This document shows, piece after piece, positions 1 through 8,775 of a stretch of 20,023 nucleotides of DNA. The notes under the pieces were generated by a model, which searched no databases, was not told the origin of the DNA, and saw only the letters and a program-made list of their open reading frames with translations. The stretch is from Euprymna scolopes. Its lineage: Eukaryota; Mollusca; Cephalopoda; Sepiida; Sepiolidae. The stretch spans positions 62,947,514-62,967,536 of the forward strand of contig CM044509.1 of the NCBI GenBank assembly GCA_024364805.1, read 5' to 3'. The position numbers and the translations under genes were made by a program. The first letter of the stretch is position 1; every line of letters begins with the position of its first letter.

Positions 1-105
1 TCTGTGGAACTGTCTACTACAAGCAAGTCACCTTCCAGGACTTGTGTGTGCGAACCATCTGAAACTGTTCTGAAACTCAAAATGGCTTACAACTTCTAGA
101 TAACT

Positions 106-107
<2 letters not shown>
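1..107. other. Unassigned left edge
   Basis: This stretch precedes the first T run and matches none of the repeat blocks seen elsewhere in the window. One forward frame is open from the window edge to a stop near position 100, and one reverse frame is open over about 30 codons, but neither shows a motif I recognise. It may be the flank of the array or part of a further unit outside the window. Confidence 0.3.
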
Positions 108-142
<35 letters not shown>

Positions 143-155
143 CTTTTTTTTTTTT
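108..155. repeat. Poly-T tract
   Basis: An almost pure run of T with one C. It stands just before the start of a block D, the same place as the T run at 741-771, so the two probably descend from one tract carried with the duplicated unit. On the minus strand it is an A run of the kind found in retrotransposed sequences. Confidence 0.9.
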
Positions 156-345
156 GTGTATGTTTTGACACCATCCTAAGTATAACCTCCCTCTGGAGAT
201 GGGCAGCATACTTAAAATATTTGCAATTGATCGATATTTTGAAGTTAATCCATGTAATTAACTGAACGATGCTCCTTTTAGTTGTATGGTGCAGAGTCGA
301 ACCATTCGATTTCTGCTGATGAAAAACTCCCTAACTCATTACTAG
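156..345 (-). pseudogene. Vestige of ADAMTS TSR unit joined to block D start
   Basis: The first 80 bases match the start of block D (compare 790-860). The sequence then jumps near 236 to a stretch matching the TSR coding region of other units: the antisense of a CMDY-type segment, followed by the trinucleotide-rich stretch around tctgctgatga that precedes the tRNA-like piece in each unit. This is the most eroded ADAMTS copy in the window. Everything between block D and the last TSR has been deleted, so no domain can be recognised here without the sibling copies. Confidence 0.5.
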
Positions 346-407
346 TAGTCATGTGTATTAATCATGCATACACTTTTGTATCACAGCTCAGTGTAACTAA
401 AGTGGAT

Positions 408-478
408 ACCTCTAGCCAGGATTGAAACTCTACCATGAAACTAACCATCGGCACTTTTAACCCATTTGCTATCGTTAA
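408..478 (-). repeat. tRNA-like SINE head, copy 1
   Basis: On the minus strand this contains an A-box-like stretch (TAGCAAATGGGTTAAAAGT, 453-471) and, about 23 bases downstream, a B-box-like stretch (GAGTTTCAATCCTGGC, 415-430). The order and spacing are those of a tRNA gene. Homologues occur at 9690, 11484, 13811 and 16484, always directly after the ADAMTS TSRs. It could be the head of a tRNA-derived SINE or a tRNA pseudogene. The arms no longer pair well enough for a functional tRNA. Confidence 0.5.
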
Positions 479-537
479 GACCCTGTGGAATATTGAGGTA
501 AATATTGCAAATTGTCCTATACAATAAATCCGGGGGG

Positions 538-738
538 GGGGTCAGATTAGGTAAGCTAAGTGGATAAAGAATTTGAGAATGTTATAAATCTTTCCTCCCA
601 CTGGACAAAAGATAAATCTTAGGCTTAATAAAAGCAACTAATCTACAAGTAAAAATTTTGAAACTTCAGCAGTTATTTTGCAATCTCCATTTTGCATTGT
701 TTCCAACTTAAGGTCGGTATCTGTTCTTTTACTGTCGT

Positions 739-740
<2 letters not shown>
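538..740. repeat. Block C2, copy 1
   Basis: This block joins the 5S-like piece to block D in full units. It recurs at about 3700-3850 and 11701-11830, with an extra partial copy at about 12165-12290. Shared landmarks are the stretch around aaaagcaactaatcta and the end around tttccaacttaaggtcggta. It begins just after a run of nine Gs. No coding potential or known family is recognised. Confidence 0.6.

Positions 741-771
<31 letters not shown>
741..771. repeat. Poly-T tract
   Basis: A 31-base T run between block C2 and block D. The equivalent junctions at 1970, 3890 and 11885 have only a few Ts, so the tract was gained or expanded in this sub-branch of units. It is shared only with the one at 108-155. 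Confidence 0.9.
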
Positions 772-772
<1 letters not shown>

Positions 773-1660
773 TATGAGGGCTAGGATAGTATGTTTTGAG
801 ACCATCCTTCTAAGCATATCCTCGCTCTGGAGATGGGCAGCATACTTCAAGAAATATTTGCAATTGATCGTTCATTAGCAAACTGAATACTTACATTACA
901 TCTGAGTTAATATATTCACTCAGAAAAAGGATATTATTGCTAATGTAATTATTTTGTAACTTAAAATTTATAGTCTCATACGTCTCTAATAAAATAGTCA
1001 ATTCTAATTGATCCAATATGTCCCTGTGGCCTCTTTAGTTTGACACCTTTATATACCTGCCAATCTATTATACTCCAATTTTCCTTGTAGCTTGGAATAA
1101 AGGTGAATCTTCTAAAATGTCTCGATGAGATTTTAAAGTAAATATAGGCTTAATTTAAATATTTCAACATCCGCTCATACCTACTATTTATGACGTCAGT
1201 AAATGTTCCCAAGAACTTATGAATTCGCTAGAGGACAGTTGGTTGTCTCAGTGGGACACATTGCAAAAGAATCTTCAGTTTGGAGAACTTCGATCATTCT
1301 CCAACTGTCATTTTCAATTTCAACCTCTTCTCAGGACCATCTCATAATACATAATCTTAAATGTTCTAACCATAATTCTATTTTTATAAATTGTCCTTGG
1401 CCGGGTCACGACCGAAAACAGTTACATTGGTATGAATTAGTAAAGATAAAATATATTCAAACAAAAAGCATAAACAATACCATCATACAAACAACAAAGA
1501 TGGCAAACTACGAAAGTACAGTGCTTCCTCCCCCGCGACTTGTAACTAAATTTATACAGCAAATGGTCATCAACAGTAGGGCGTGTCCACACGCTGGTGG
1601 GCCATGTGATTTTTAGGTGCTGGTCCACCAAGTTTTCTGTCAGGAATTGAATATATAGCC
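772..1660. repeat. Block D, copy 1 (longest)
   Basis: A roughly 850-base repeat starting with agtatgttttgagaccatcc and running through landmarks such as attctaattgatccaatatg (about 998) and gaattcgctagaggaca (about 1221). Further copies lie at 1918-2630, 3850-4460, 11830-12330, and 14440-14580 plus 15231-15560. The end of the block, around ttctaaccataattctat, recurs at 6900-7060. A 137-codon forward frame crosses it at 1203-1616, but it is not open in the sibling copies and I do not regard it as a gene. Family unknown. Confidence 0.65.
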
Positions 1661-1679
1661 TTTGGGTCAGAAAAAAAAC

Positions 1680-1905
1680 CTAGGCAGCAGGCTGTCAGTC
1701 ACTTTTAGAGCAGTGACCACTTACCCAGAACCTGTTGGTGAAGCAGCTATTACCACGGGCAGGTAGGATTGACATCTAACCCTGGTCGGGGGAGGACTGC
1801 ATATATTACATTGCACAAGGATCTCCTACAGTTTAGCAAAGGAAGGGAGGCACCTTATTTCTTTTAATAAATTCACTCCGCTAATCATATATTATCAGTT
1901 CTTGT
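1680..1905. repeat. Block E, copy 1
   Basis: A roughly 230-base repeat starting at aggcagcaggctgtcagtca and ending near the ataaattca stretch. Copies recur at 7072-7310, 9900-10165, 12330-12510 and 16690-17000. In the other four units it leads straight into the antisense GON region. Here that part is missing and a second block D follows. On the minus strand one segment (GGGTGAGTGGTCAGC in the best copies) resembles a tRNA A box, but no B box follows at the right spacing, so I leave the family open. Confidence 0.6.
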
Positions 1906-1917
1906 CCATGGTTTTTA

Positions 1918-2630
1918 CAATGTCTCGAACTTAAGGTCGGTATCTATTCTCTTATACTGTCCTAATAATTGCTCTTTTCTTTTTGAGGGTTGGGATAGTA
2001 TGTTTTGAGACAATCTTTCCAAGCATCACCTCCTGCTGGAGATAGACAGCACACTTCAAGAAATATTTGCAATTGATAGTTCATTAGCTAACTGAACACT
2101 TACATTGTCATATGTTCACTCAGGAAAAGGATATTATGATTATTTTGTAACTTAGAATTTAAAGTCTCGTACTTGCCTAATAAAATAGACAATTCTAATT
2201 GATCCAACATGTCACTGTGACCTCTACTGAAATTGGAAGATATATAAAAAGTGCTATACTCAAATTTCCTGTGTAGCCTGAAATAGAGATCAATTTTCTA
2301 AAAATGTCTATCATTTTAAAGTAAATAGAGGCTTGCTGAAATATTTCAACATCCGCTTGTACCTACCACTTATGGCATTAGTGGAAGTTCCCAAGAAGAA
2401 CGTTTTAATTTGCTAGAGGACAGATGGTTATCTATGTGGGGACTGATCAAAGAAGTTATAAAAATCTTGAGGGTTTTTTGCAATTTCAACCTCCTCCTGG
2501 GACTCATGATCTCAAATCAAATCTTGTTGGCACTTTCTGAAAGTTTCTGCTGTAATAAAAAAAATATAACCAGTGATTTCAGTCGGGTCTTGTCTGGGTA
2601 TTTTCAGCCCCCAAAAGCAGGGTGTCAAAA
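1918..2630. repeat. Block D, copy 2
   Basis: A direct repeat of 690-1600, colinear from the end of C2 (aacttaaggtcggtatctat) through the gatccaacatgtc and ttgctagaggacaga landmarks. The two adjacent D copies, separated only by a block E, show that part of the array arose by local duplication followed by loss of the ADAMTS portion. Its right end runs into the LINE fragment at about 2612-2640. The boundary sequence (cagcccccaaaagcaggg) has a counterpart at 6845-6870. Confidence 0.65.
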
Positions 2631-3098
2631 TTTATCGAAAGCAGAGGTGATAAAGGATCGCCCTGGTGACCGCCACGTGAAATGAAAAACCCGGTTAGCA
2701 AGCACGCTGGTTGCAGCATCACTTGCCCAGATTAGCGCACTAGAGAACCTGGTGTAGAATGGCATTAAGGCTGACTTCCAAGCAACCGTCGTGAACCTGG
2801 AAAGCAAATTGGGACGGAAACTAGCACACCATCGCCTCTTTGCACTAATATACGGTGTGAACGGAACAATGATATTGGAGACAGTAATTGGACGCAGGTG
2901 GGTGGGCTCACTGGCATCCAGAAACTTCAGTATCAAGTAGGCCCTAAATCGGATGAGTAGGGGGAGGTGTTTCACAAAGCATAATTAGGTTTAAGGTAGA
3001 TGTCAAAGTTTACACCTCTGCAAGGCCTCATCGACTGAGACCATCTAAACCAGGCGAGGAACTGCTTTTCAATCGACTTCAGCTCATACTGGATTTAT
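2612..3098 (-). mobile_element. R2-like LINE reverse transcriptase fragment
   Basis: On the minus strand, several pieces in different frames match the reverse transcriptase of R2/NeSL-type LINEs in the right order. They are KSSSSPGLDGLS (about 3085-3050), HLRPITVSN with downstream AKRR (about 2905-2840), a QFAFQVHDGC-like segment, and FFISRGGHQGDPLSPLLS (about 2690-2635), which is the well-known RG..QGDPLSP motif. The segment that should hold the first catalytic aspartate lies between the last two pieces and is missing, so there is an internal deletion as well as frameshifts. The region is richer in G+C than its surroundings. The protein did the nicking-primed copying of its own RNA. This fragment is dead. 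The assignment to R2-like rather than another LINE clade is an inference from the RPITVSN context. Confidence 0.7.
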
Positions 3099-3103
3099 TT
3101 TTT

Positions 3104-3612
3104 AACTGCTGATATGGCGATCCAGTGATGGGGTTATTTTTTTGGTCGACGTGGACTCTTTGTGACCATATTGATCTGGATTTCTTACAAAATTTGACTG
3201 TTTTGCTACTTTTTCACTTCTTTTGCAATGGATCTATGGGAGAGTCCACCCCTATTAAGCTCAAAGATCCTTCCTCTCATACTCTGATAATGGTTTCCCT
3301 TTTGCCATTTATAATTTAGTAAGATGTTTTTTATCCACTAACAAGTTGCTTTTAGTAACATAGAAAGCTTTTCGTATTCATTTTTTCAAAACTAGCCGAT
3401 TTTATTAAAGTGGTCTTATCATTTTGACCAGGGTAAATGTTTTTTAAAATAATTATTAGATCAGTGTTAAGGTTTCGTATTTAGCTGATTTAATTTTTTC
3501 CCCCATCATATTTTCCCTTTTGGCAATGTTTTCAACCATTTGTTTGATTAAAAATTTCATAATATGCATAAATGCTTACTTAAGTGGTCTTATGATTTTG
3601 ACCAGGAATATA
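3104..3612 (-). mobile_element. Tc1/mariner half element: transposase N-terminus and terminal repeat
   Basis: The outer end, at about 3580-3612, reads on the minus strand as CCTGGTCAAAATCATAAGAC, a typical Tc1/mariner terminus. A second, inner copy of the motif lies at about 3408-3432, giving the IR/DR arrangement (two direct motifs within each terminal repeat). Inside, at about 3290-3116, the minus strand encodes a decayed transposase DNA-binding region with GLSHRSIAKEV followed by NMVTKSPRRPKK, the helix-turn-helix and GRPRK-like hook of Tc1 transposases. The catalytic DDE domain is absent. The sequence stops at 3104 against the LINE fragment. The missing other end resembles the piece at 8287-8772. 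Confidence 0.75.
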
Positions 3613-3631
3613 TATACATATATATTACACT

Positions 3632-3700
3632 GATAGCCAGTTATCCTTGGATTACTAAAGTTAAGCAATATCGTCTGATTCCTATTTAGTTTTCCCTTTT
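3632..3700 (+). repeat. 5S rRNA-like piece, copy 1
   Basis: The stretch from agccagttatcc through aaagttaagcaatatcg to attcctatttag aligns with the middle of metazoan 5S rRNA (CCGGTTCTCGTC, GAAGTTAAGCA, internal promoter A box, then TACTTGGATGG). It lies immediately after the Tc1 terminus and a TA-rich spacer. The same piece without a Tc1 insertion is at 11627. It is too diverged to be a working 5S gene. It is either a 5S pseudogene or the head of an old 5S-derived SINE. Confidence 0.55.
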
Positions 3701-3850
3701 GGAAAAACAAGGTTATGTAAGTTAAGTGGCTATAAAATTATTTTAAGGTATAAATCAATTTCCATCTGTTAACGAAACAACTCTTAAGCGACTAATTTAG
3801 AAGGAAAATTCTGAAACTGCAAGTCTTAATTTTGCATTGTTTTCAACTTA
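3701..3850. repeat. Block C2, copy 2
   Basis: Direct counterpart of 538-740 and 11701-11830, with the shared stretches gttatgtaag...agtggctataaaattatttt and agcgactaatttagaagg. It links the 5S-like piece to block D and has no recognised function. Confidence 0.6.
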
Positions 3851-4460
3851 AGGACGGTATCTGTTCATTTATACTATCCTCCAATGAATTACCTTTTCAT
3901 GGGGGGAGGGGTATCTCTTCTGTTAAGAGACCATCCTCCAAGCATCCCCTTTTTCTTAATCGTTCGTTAGCAAACTGAAAGTGTACTACCCACATCTCCC
4001 ATTCCTATTCAAATATTTGCAATCGATTGTTCATTAGCAAACTGAACATTTACATTACATCCTAGTTAATATATGCGACCGGAAGAAGCATATTGTTAAT
4101 GTTTTGTAACTTGCAATTTAATGCTCGCACTTCTCTAAAATAGTTAATTCTAATTGATCCAATGTCCCTGACACCTTTTAGTTTTTCACTTTTTATATGC
4201 CTGCCAATCTTTTATATTCCAATTTCCATTGTAGCCTGGAATAGAGGTCAATATTCTAAAATGTCTCAATTTCAAAGTAAATAAAGGTTACTTAAAATAT
4301 TGCTTGAACATCCGTTCATACCTACCATTTTTCCATCGATGCAACAAAACAATGATGGCTTTAAATGCATAATTTCATTAACTTTGTTTAATATACATTC
4401 ACGTTTTCCAATTTTAACTTGGGCAAAAATTTCGACGTTTTTAATTTTTTTTTTTTCTCT
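3851..4460. repeat. Block D, copy 3, with alternative end
   Basis: Follows block D copy 1 from the agaccatcctccaagcatcc start to about 4320. It then carries a different end (accatttttccatcgatg onward) that is shared with 15430-15560, so there are at least two D subtypes. It contains an internal duplication of the gcaatcgattgttcattagcaaactgaa region (about 3958 and 4020). No gene is seen. Confidence 0.6.
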
Positions 4461-4957
4461 CCAAAATGACAATGAAACTTATCTTTTTGAAGCCTTAAGC
4501 AAATATCGCATTCTTCAAAGAAATAAGGAAACGCCTATTCGATCAGATGCTTTCACATAGGCATTCCCTCAAATAATGGTGTTGGATAGGCGTTCTAAGA
4601 GCAAAGTTAGGACAAAACCTAATATGAATCTAAAGATGGTCTTATTTTTATGTGCTACTATGTCGCTGACTTTAACAGTGCATAGGTGTCAACACAAATC
4701 TAATTCTATAGAAACTACTTGCTTTTTGAGAAAGGAACGGTGTCCTTTGCCACCCCATGCTGCTTAGTTTGATAATCAACAGTAAAACAATACCGAGGGC
4801 CTGTCAGAACATGGTTAAGAGCACCGTGGATAGAAACATGCCAGGATTTCTCCTGCACAAGTGTTCATACACGGCGGCTCATTTGCCACAGTAGCGCATA
4901 GGCAGGAAATGCAATGTTTGTCTGCCTCTGTCAGTCTGCTAATAGATGAAGTGTTGC
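4461..4957. other. Unassigned stretch with a weak small ORF
   Basis: This segment has no counterpart elsewhere in the window. A forward frame at 4576-4767 gives 63 residues. From an internal methionine it reads as a hydrophobic stretch (MVLFLCATMSLTLT) followed by a short cysteine-bearing tail, which superficially resembles a small secreted peptide. There is no homology I recognise, no convincing promoter and no sibling copy to test conservation, so it may be chance. The rest shows nothing I can name. Confidence 0.25.
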
Positions 4958-5765
4958 CTGATGCTGGAGTTCATTGTTGAAATTGCCAACATAAATTGCT
5001 TTGGTATGCTGAAGCGACTGCACATATGACACGCTGAATATTTATCTAGAAAATTTTAAGCTTCTAATGGAGTTAAATTGAAATGACTTCAGAATTCCTT
5101 TCATGGCTGATTAAATTTTGCACTGGATGTTAGTGAATGCTAGATCATTAATCTGATTAAAAGATTAAAAAATTTTCTCGGGTTAACGATTACAGCTGTA
5201 AATCTCAAAACTGAATTATTATATAAAAATCAAATCCGTGAACATCACTTTCGATTTGCTTTACATGATGATCCACTGAACAATCGAATGCTTTTCTGAC
5301 AATTTTATGCTTAAATTGGAGAAAATCGTGGGTAAACCTTCCATATTTGAATGTAATTAACTGTCATTTGATACTAAAGCATTCCAATTAAAACCCATAT
5401 TTGGGGCACACAATTAAGGCTCACTTGAGTAAGTCTCATTGCTCAACGAATCGAAGGACAAATGTAACCTTAATTGTAATTGGTGAACTAATTGCCAATC
5501 TGTGCCAGAAAGAGTTTCCAATAACATGAATTCGCTGAGACTCGTTAAAAATGAGTTAGATCAAATTAAAGACTAAAAAATTCTTTTGCAAATTCACCCT
5601 CCTCTCAGGACCATCTCATAATATAGTCTCTAACCAAAACTTTTCGTCAGGTTTGAAAATTGGTCCTGCTTGAAAAAAATATAACCATTGATTACTTCAA
5701 TCTGGTCCATAACACCTGAAGTGATTGAGCTGACTCTAGTCAGGATATTTTGATTGGAGTGTGGC
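4958..5765. repeat. Block G, first copy of an 800-bp tandem duplication
   Basis: Begins at cctgatgctggagttcattg and matches, in order, the segment starting at 5766. Shared landmarks are attgttgaaattg.caacata, tttcagaattcctttcatg, ttgaatgtaattaactg/cctg and catatttgggg. The offset is about 808 bases. The end of the block overlaps the end of block D (caggaccatctcataatata compares with 1333-1352), so G is a D-related segment present only in this unit. Confidence 0.75.
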
Positions 5766-6850
5766 CTGATGCTAGATTACATTGTTGAAATTGACAACAT
5801 AAATTTCAACTGATTCTAATTGAGTTGAATTAAAATCTAATTGAAATGATTTCAGAATTCCTTTCATGTCCGATTTAATTTGGAAACTAGTCTTTCCCAC
5901 TGGGTGACTGGATGCTAGATCACTAATCTTAAAATATTTTCTTAACGAAGAAGGCTGCAAATAAATCGCTCAAAATTAAATTGTTTTATAAAAATGAAAT
6001 GAGCAAAAATCACTTTTGATTTACATGATTATCCTGTCTGAACAATCGAATGATTTTATGACTATTTTGTTGAATTGGGGAGGTCCTGAGAGTACACAAT
6101 CTATATTTGAATGTAATTACCTGTATATTAGTACTAAGGGGTGCCAATTAAGACACATATTTGGGGCCCATAATTAAGGCTCGCCTTTTTTTGGGGGGAG
6201 GGGATAAAAACAAGTCTCATTGCTCAAACAATCTGAAAGGACAAAAATGTAACACTATTTGTAATTGAACGAATTGCAAATCTCGATGCCAGTAAAAGTT
6301 CCTAATAAGAACATTGGAATTCGCAAGAGACACATTGACTTAATCGGAGACTGATCAATGTTTAAGACAAAAAAACCCTCTTGCAAATTCAACTTTCTCT
6401 CTGGGCCACATCTAACTTGGACCTCAACCACAACTTTTCTTCAGGTTTAAAAAGTTCTGCTTGAAAAAATATAACCAGTAAAAGATGGTCACACTTTTTG
6501 AAGACATTTTTCGAAAAGTAAAATTTAATTGAGAAATTTTTGAAAACTTTGAAGTGTCGAACACAATGATAAAATCATTGTTTATTGTTTTTTGTTTTTT
6601 TGTTTTTTTTTTTTAAGTCCTATATTTCGCTAATACATAGCCTCATCAGGGTCGAAAGTCTGGTTCATGAATTTTTTTCTTTTTCATTTTGGTGTTATGG
6701 CGAAGAGACGAAAATTTACGTGTTAGTCCGGTGGTTTCAAGTGTGTAGTGTTCCAGTTTCGAGCGGGATATAACCAGTGATTATTTCAGTCTGGTTCATA
6801 CCACCTGAAGTGGATGAGTTGACTCTAGTCTGTGCATTTTCAGCCCCAGA
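5766..6850. repeat. Block G, second copy, interrupted
   Basis: Direct tandem copy of 4958-5765. Without the 288-base insertion and one target duplication at 6480-6778 it is close to the first copy in length. After the insertion it resumes with gattatttcagtctggttca, matching 5690-5709, so the two copies define the empty and the filled site. Confidence 0.75.
6480..6767 (-). mobile_element. 288-bp insertion with 11-bp target duplication and hammerhead-like core
   Basis: The 11-base direct repeat atataaccagt flanks the insert at 6469-6479 and 6768-6778. The equivalent place in the first G copy (about 5678) has the sequence once, so this is a real insertion. A target duplication of this length suggests target-primed or similar integration. 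On the minus strand, 6654-6621 contains CCTGATGAGGCTA followed by TAGCGAAATATAGG. The CTGATGAG and GCGAAA elements joined by a four-pair stem resemble a hammerhead ribozyme core, as known in some Penelope-like and other retroelements, but I cannot close the third stem. An A run follows on the minus strand. There is no coding capacity, so it is a non-autonomous element of unknown family. Confidence 0.65.
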
Positions 6851-7070
6851 AGAAAGGTGTCAAAATTTGTCATCGGAACTCGCTTCCAATATATCTAAAT
6901 TATTCTAACCATAATTCTAATCTTAATTTATAAATTGTGGCCCTGAAAAGGTCACTAAGGAAACAAAGATGAATTAAAAGATAAAATCTATTTGAACAAA
7001 TGATAGCATATATAAAGCAACTATCGTATGTACAACAAAAAATGACTATGATGCTTTGGGTCAAGAGAAA
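6851..7070. repeat. Block D terminal part, copy 4
   Basis: Contains ggtgtcaaaatttgtcatcg, matching the boundary at 2620-2640, then ttctaaccataattctaat and an AAAGATAAAATCTATTTGAA stretch that correspond to 1360-1480. It leads into block E in the same way as the end of D copy 1. No gene is recognised. Confidence 0.55.
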
Positions 7071-7071
7071 C

Positions 7072-7320
7072 GTAGGCAGCAGGGTGTCACTTACTTTTTA
7101 GGGCGCTGACCACTCACCCATAGCCAGAACCTCTTAGTGAAGCAACTCTTACCACAGGCAGATGGGGTTGGCAACACATAACCCTGATCGAGGGGTGGGG
7201 GCCGAAGTGGGTACTTGAACTCGCCCAAGGATCTCCTAGAAGCTAGCTAAAGAAAGGAGGCACCTTAAATCTGTTGAGATAAATTAATCCTGCTACCCAT
7301 ATACTCACATTCTTGGTTTT
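7072..7320. repeat. Block E, copy 2
   Basis: Starts at aggcagcagggtgtcactta, includes ccacaggcagatggggttgg and ends with the gaggcacctta and ctgctacccatat landmarks. It is the best copy for seeing the block in its full context, between the end of block D and the 3' side of an antisense ADAMTS GON copy. Confidence 0.6.
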
Positions 7321-7399
7321 ATCTTGACATGAGGGCTGAGGATTAAAAATTTACTCTTTATTTTGTTTGGTGATTCTTTATATTAATTTGCATAGTTTT

Positions 7400-8165
7400 G
7401 GTTGTAAAGCTTTTGAAAACCTGAGCTTTTATTTCAGTAAATTCTTTTACTGTATGTGATTGTGTGTCTGCCTTTTATGGTTCAAGTTGCAGTTGTCAAC
7501 CAGTTAAGGTCAGGAATGCATTGAATTCCACACCTACCTTCACAGAATCCGCAGACAACTTCTCCATTTTGTAAAAACTTAATCCGCTTGTAGTCTCTAT
7601 GGTCCATAGTAATCTAACTGGATTCTTGAAACGACGAATCCAGTTCCAGTCAAATCAATTTTAAATTCATCCTGTGAGCAATACAGTGAACTGTAACAAT
7701 CTCCAGCCATGCCATCACCAACACTTCGGCCTTGATGCATTACAGCAAATAACATTTCATCTCTAATGTAGGGTTTGTGTAGAAATTCTGATCGAATTTC
7801 AATAACAGCTGCAATTAGTCATGTGTTCCATTCTTGGAGCATGTCTCTGGATCTTTTAATCTTGTCATAAATTTCTGAACAGGCTTTCCATTAACTGAAA
7901 AATAATGAATTTGGGATTTTTTTCATTTGCTTGCAATAAATCTCAATTTCTCAGACGAGTAATCGATAATTACCATTCCATTGAACTGACTCGACTTCAG
8001 TTCAAGAAAGGTGTTGGCGTAACCTGCTGCACCTCCTCCTGGACTTTGGTTGCTGGGCACCATTTTAACGAGGATGCTGTCCTATCTGTCCACACACAGC
8101 ACTCTTCGACCAATTCCCTGACTGTCATAAGCATTAGTTCTCCGATGCCATGAATAAACTTTCTA
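7400..8165 (-). pseudogene. ADAMTS-type GON domain and last TSR, copy i (broken)
   Basis: The minus strand encodes pieces of the GON domain of ADAMTS9/20/GON-1-type secreted metalloproteases. In order these are a decayed TSR (about 8160-8040), a YRLLV-like segment around 7965, KDPETCSKNGTH (7856-7821, matching the family NPTECPYNGSR region), AGDCYSSLYCSQDEFKIDL (about 7710-7655) and DHRDYKRIKFLQNGEVVCGF (about 7610-7550), followed by cysteine-rich EGRCG. The frame is broken at several points between these pieces. An AATAAA-type signal lies just downstream on the minus strand (about 7430). In the intact family the domain sits at the C-terminus and acts outside the cell in protein processing and secretion. 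There are no introns between domains. Confidence 0.75.
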
Positions 8166-8214
8166 ATGGTAAGATGAACATGTTACATCATTATTAACGC
8201 CTCAACAACCAACA

Positions 8215-8285
8215 TTTTTAATCGATTTGCTATCGTTCAGAACATGCAGAATGTTGTAAATATTGCAACTTTCCATATATATATA
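8215..8285 (-). repeat. Truncated tRNA-like piece
   Basis: Only the A-box half of the tRNA-like block survives (atttgctatcgttcagaaca, compare 9748-9767), followed by the gtaaatattgcaa landmark that ends this block in every unit. The TA-rich spacer after it is the insertion site of the Tc1 half at 8287. Confidence 0.45.
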
Positions 8286-8286
8286 T

Positions 8287-8772
8287 ACAGTCCTGGTCAA
8301 AATCATAAGACCACTTAAGTGTTTATGCATATTATCGAATTTTTAATCAAACAAATGGTTGATACCATTGCCAAAAGGGAAAATATGATGGGGGAAAAAA
8401 ATGAAATCTGCTTCATTCGAAACTTTAACCCTGATCTAATAATTATTTTTTAAACATTTTCACCTGGTCAAAGACCACTGATAATTTATCTAACAAAAGG
8501 CAATTATTAATTACTAAAAAGGGTCTTTGTATTTAGTATAGCCTCCATTATTACGAATTACTTCAAAAATTCTCTTCAGCAAGCTTGCAACTAAGTTTTT
8601 TAACTTCTGATTCGGCGATCCAGTGATGGGGTTATTTTTTTTGGTCGACCTGGACTCTTTGTGCCCATATTGATCTGGATTTCTTAAATTTGTGATGACC
8701 GTTTTGCCACGATTCACTTTGTTTGCAATGGATCTATGGAAGAGTCCACCCCTACTAAGCTCAAAGATCCTT
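8287..8772 (-). mobile_element. Tc1/mariner half element: transposase ends and other terminal repeat
   Basis: The outer terminus cagtcctggtcaaaatcata starts here in a TA-rich stretch, consistent with TA target choice. An inner motif (acctggtcaaagaccactga) lies at about 8461. On the minus strand, 8770-8613 encodes the helix-turn-helix part and NPDQYG...GRPKK. This is followed after a short junction by LKNLVASLLKRIFEVIRNN and GGYTKY (about 8600-8520), the typical C-terminus of Tc1 transposases. The DDE catalytic region is deleted between the two. The left terminal repeat matches, inverted, the one at 3405-3612. The right terminal repeat is absent: the sequence passes directly into inverted ADAMTS sequence. 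Confidence 0.8.
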
Positions 8773-8775
8773 CTT

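Noticed and set aside
408-478. Functional tRNA gene
   Set aside because: The A- and B-box motifs are in order, but the arms do not pair into a cloverleaf, and the copies are decayed within repeat units.
638-850. 70-codon reverse open frame
   Set aside because: Most of its middle is a polylysine stretch from the T run at 741-771, and the frame crosses the C2/D boundary.
1203-1616. 137-codon forward open frame
   Set aside because: It lies wholly in block D. The sibling D copies do not keep the frame open, and no domain or codon pattern suggests a gene.
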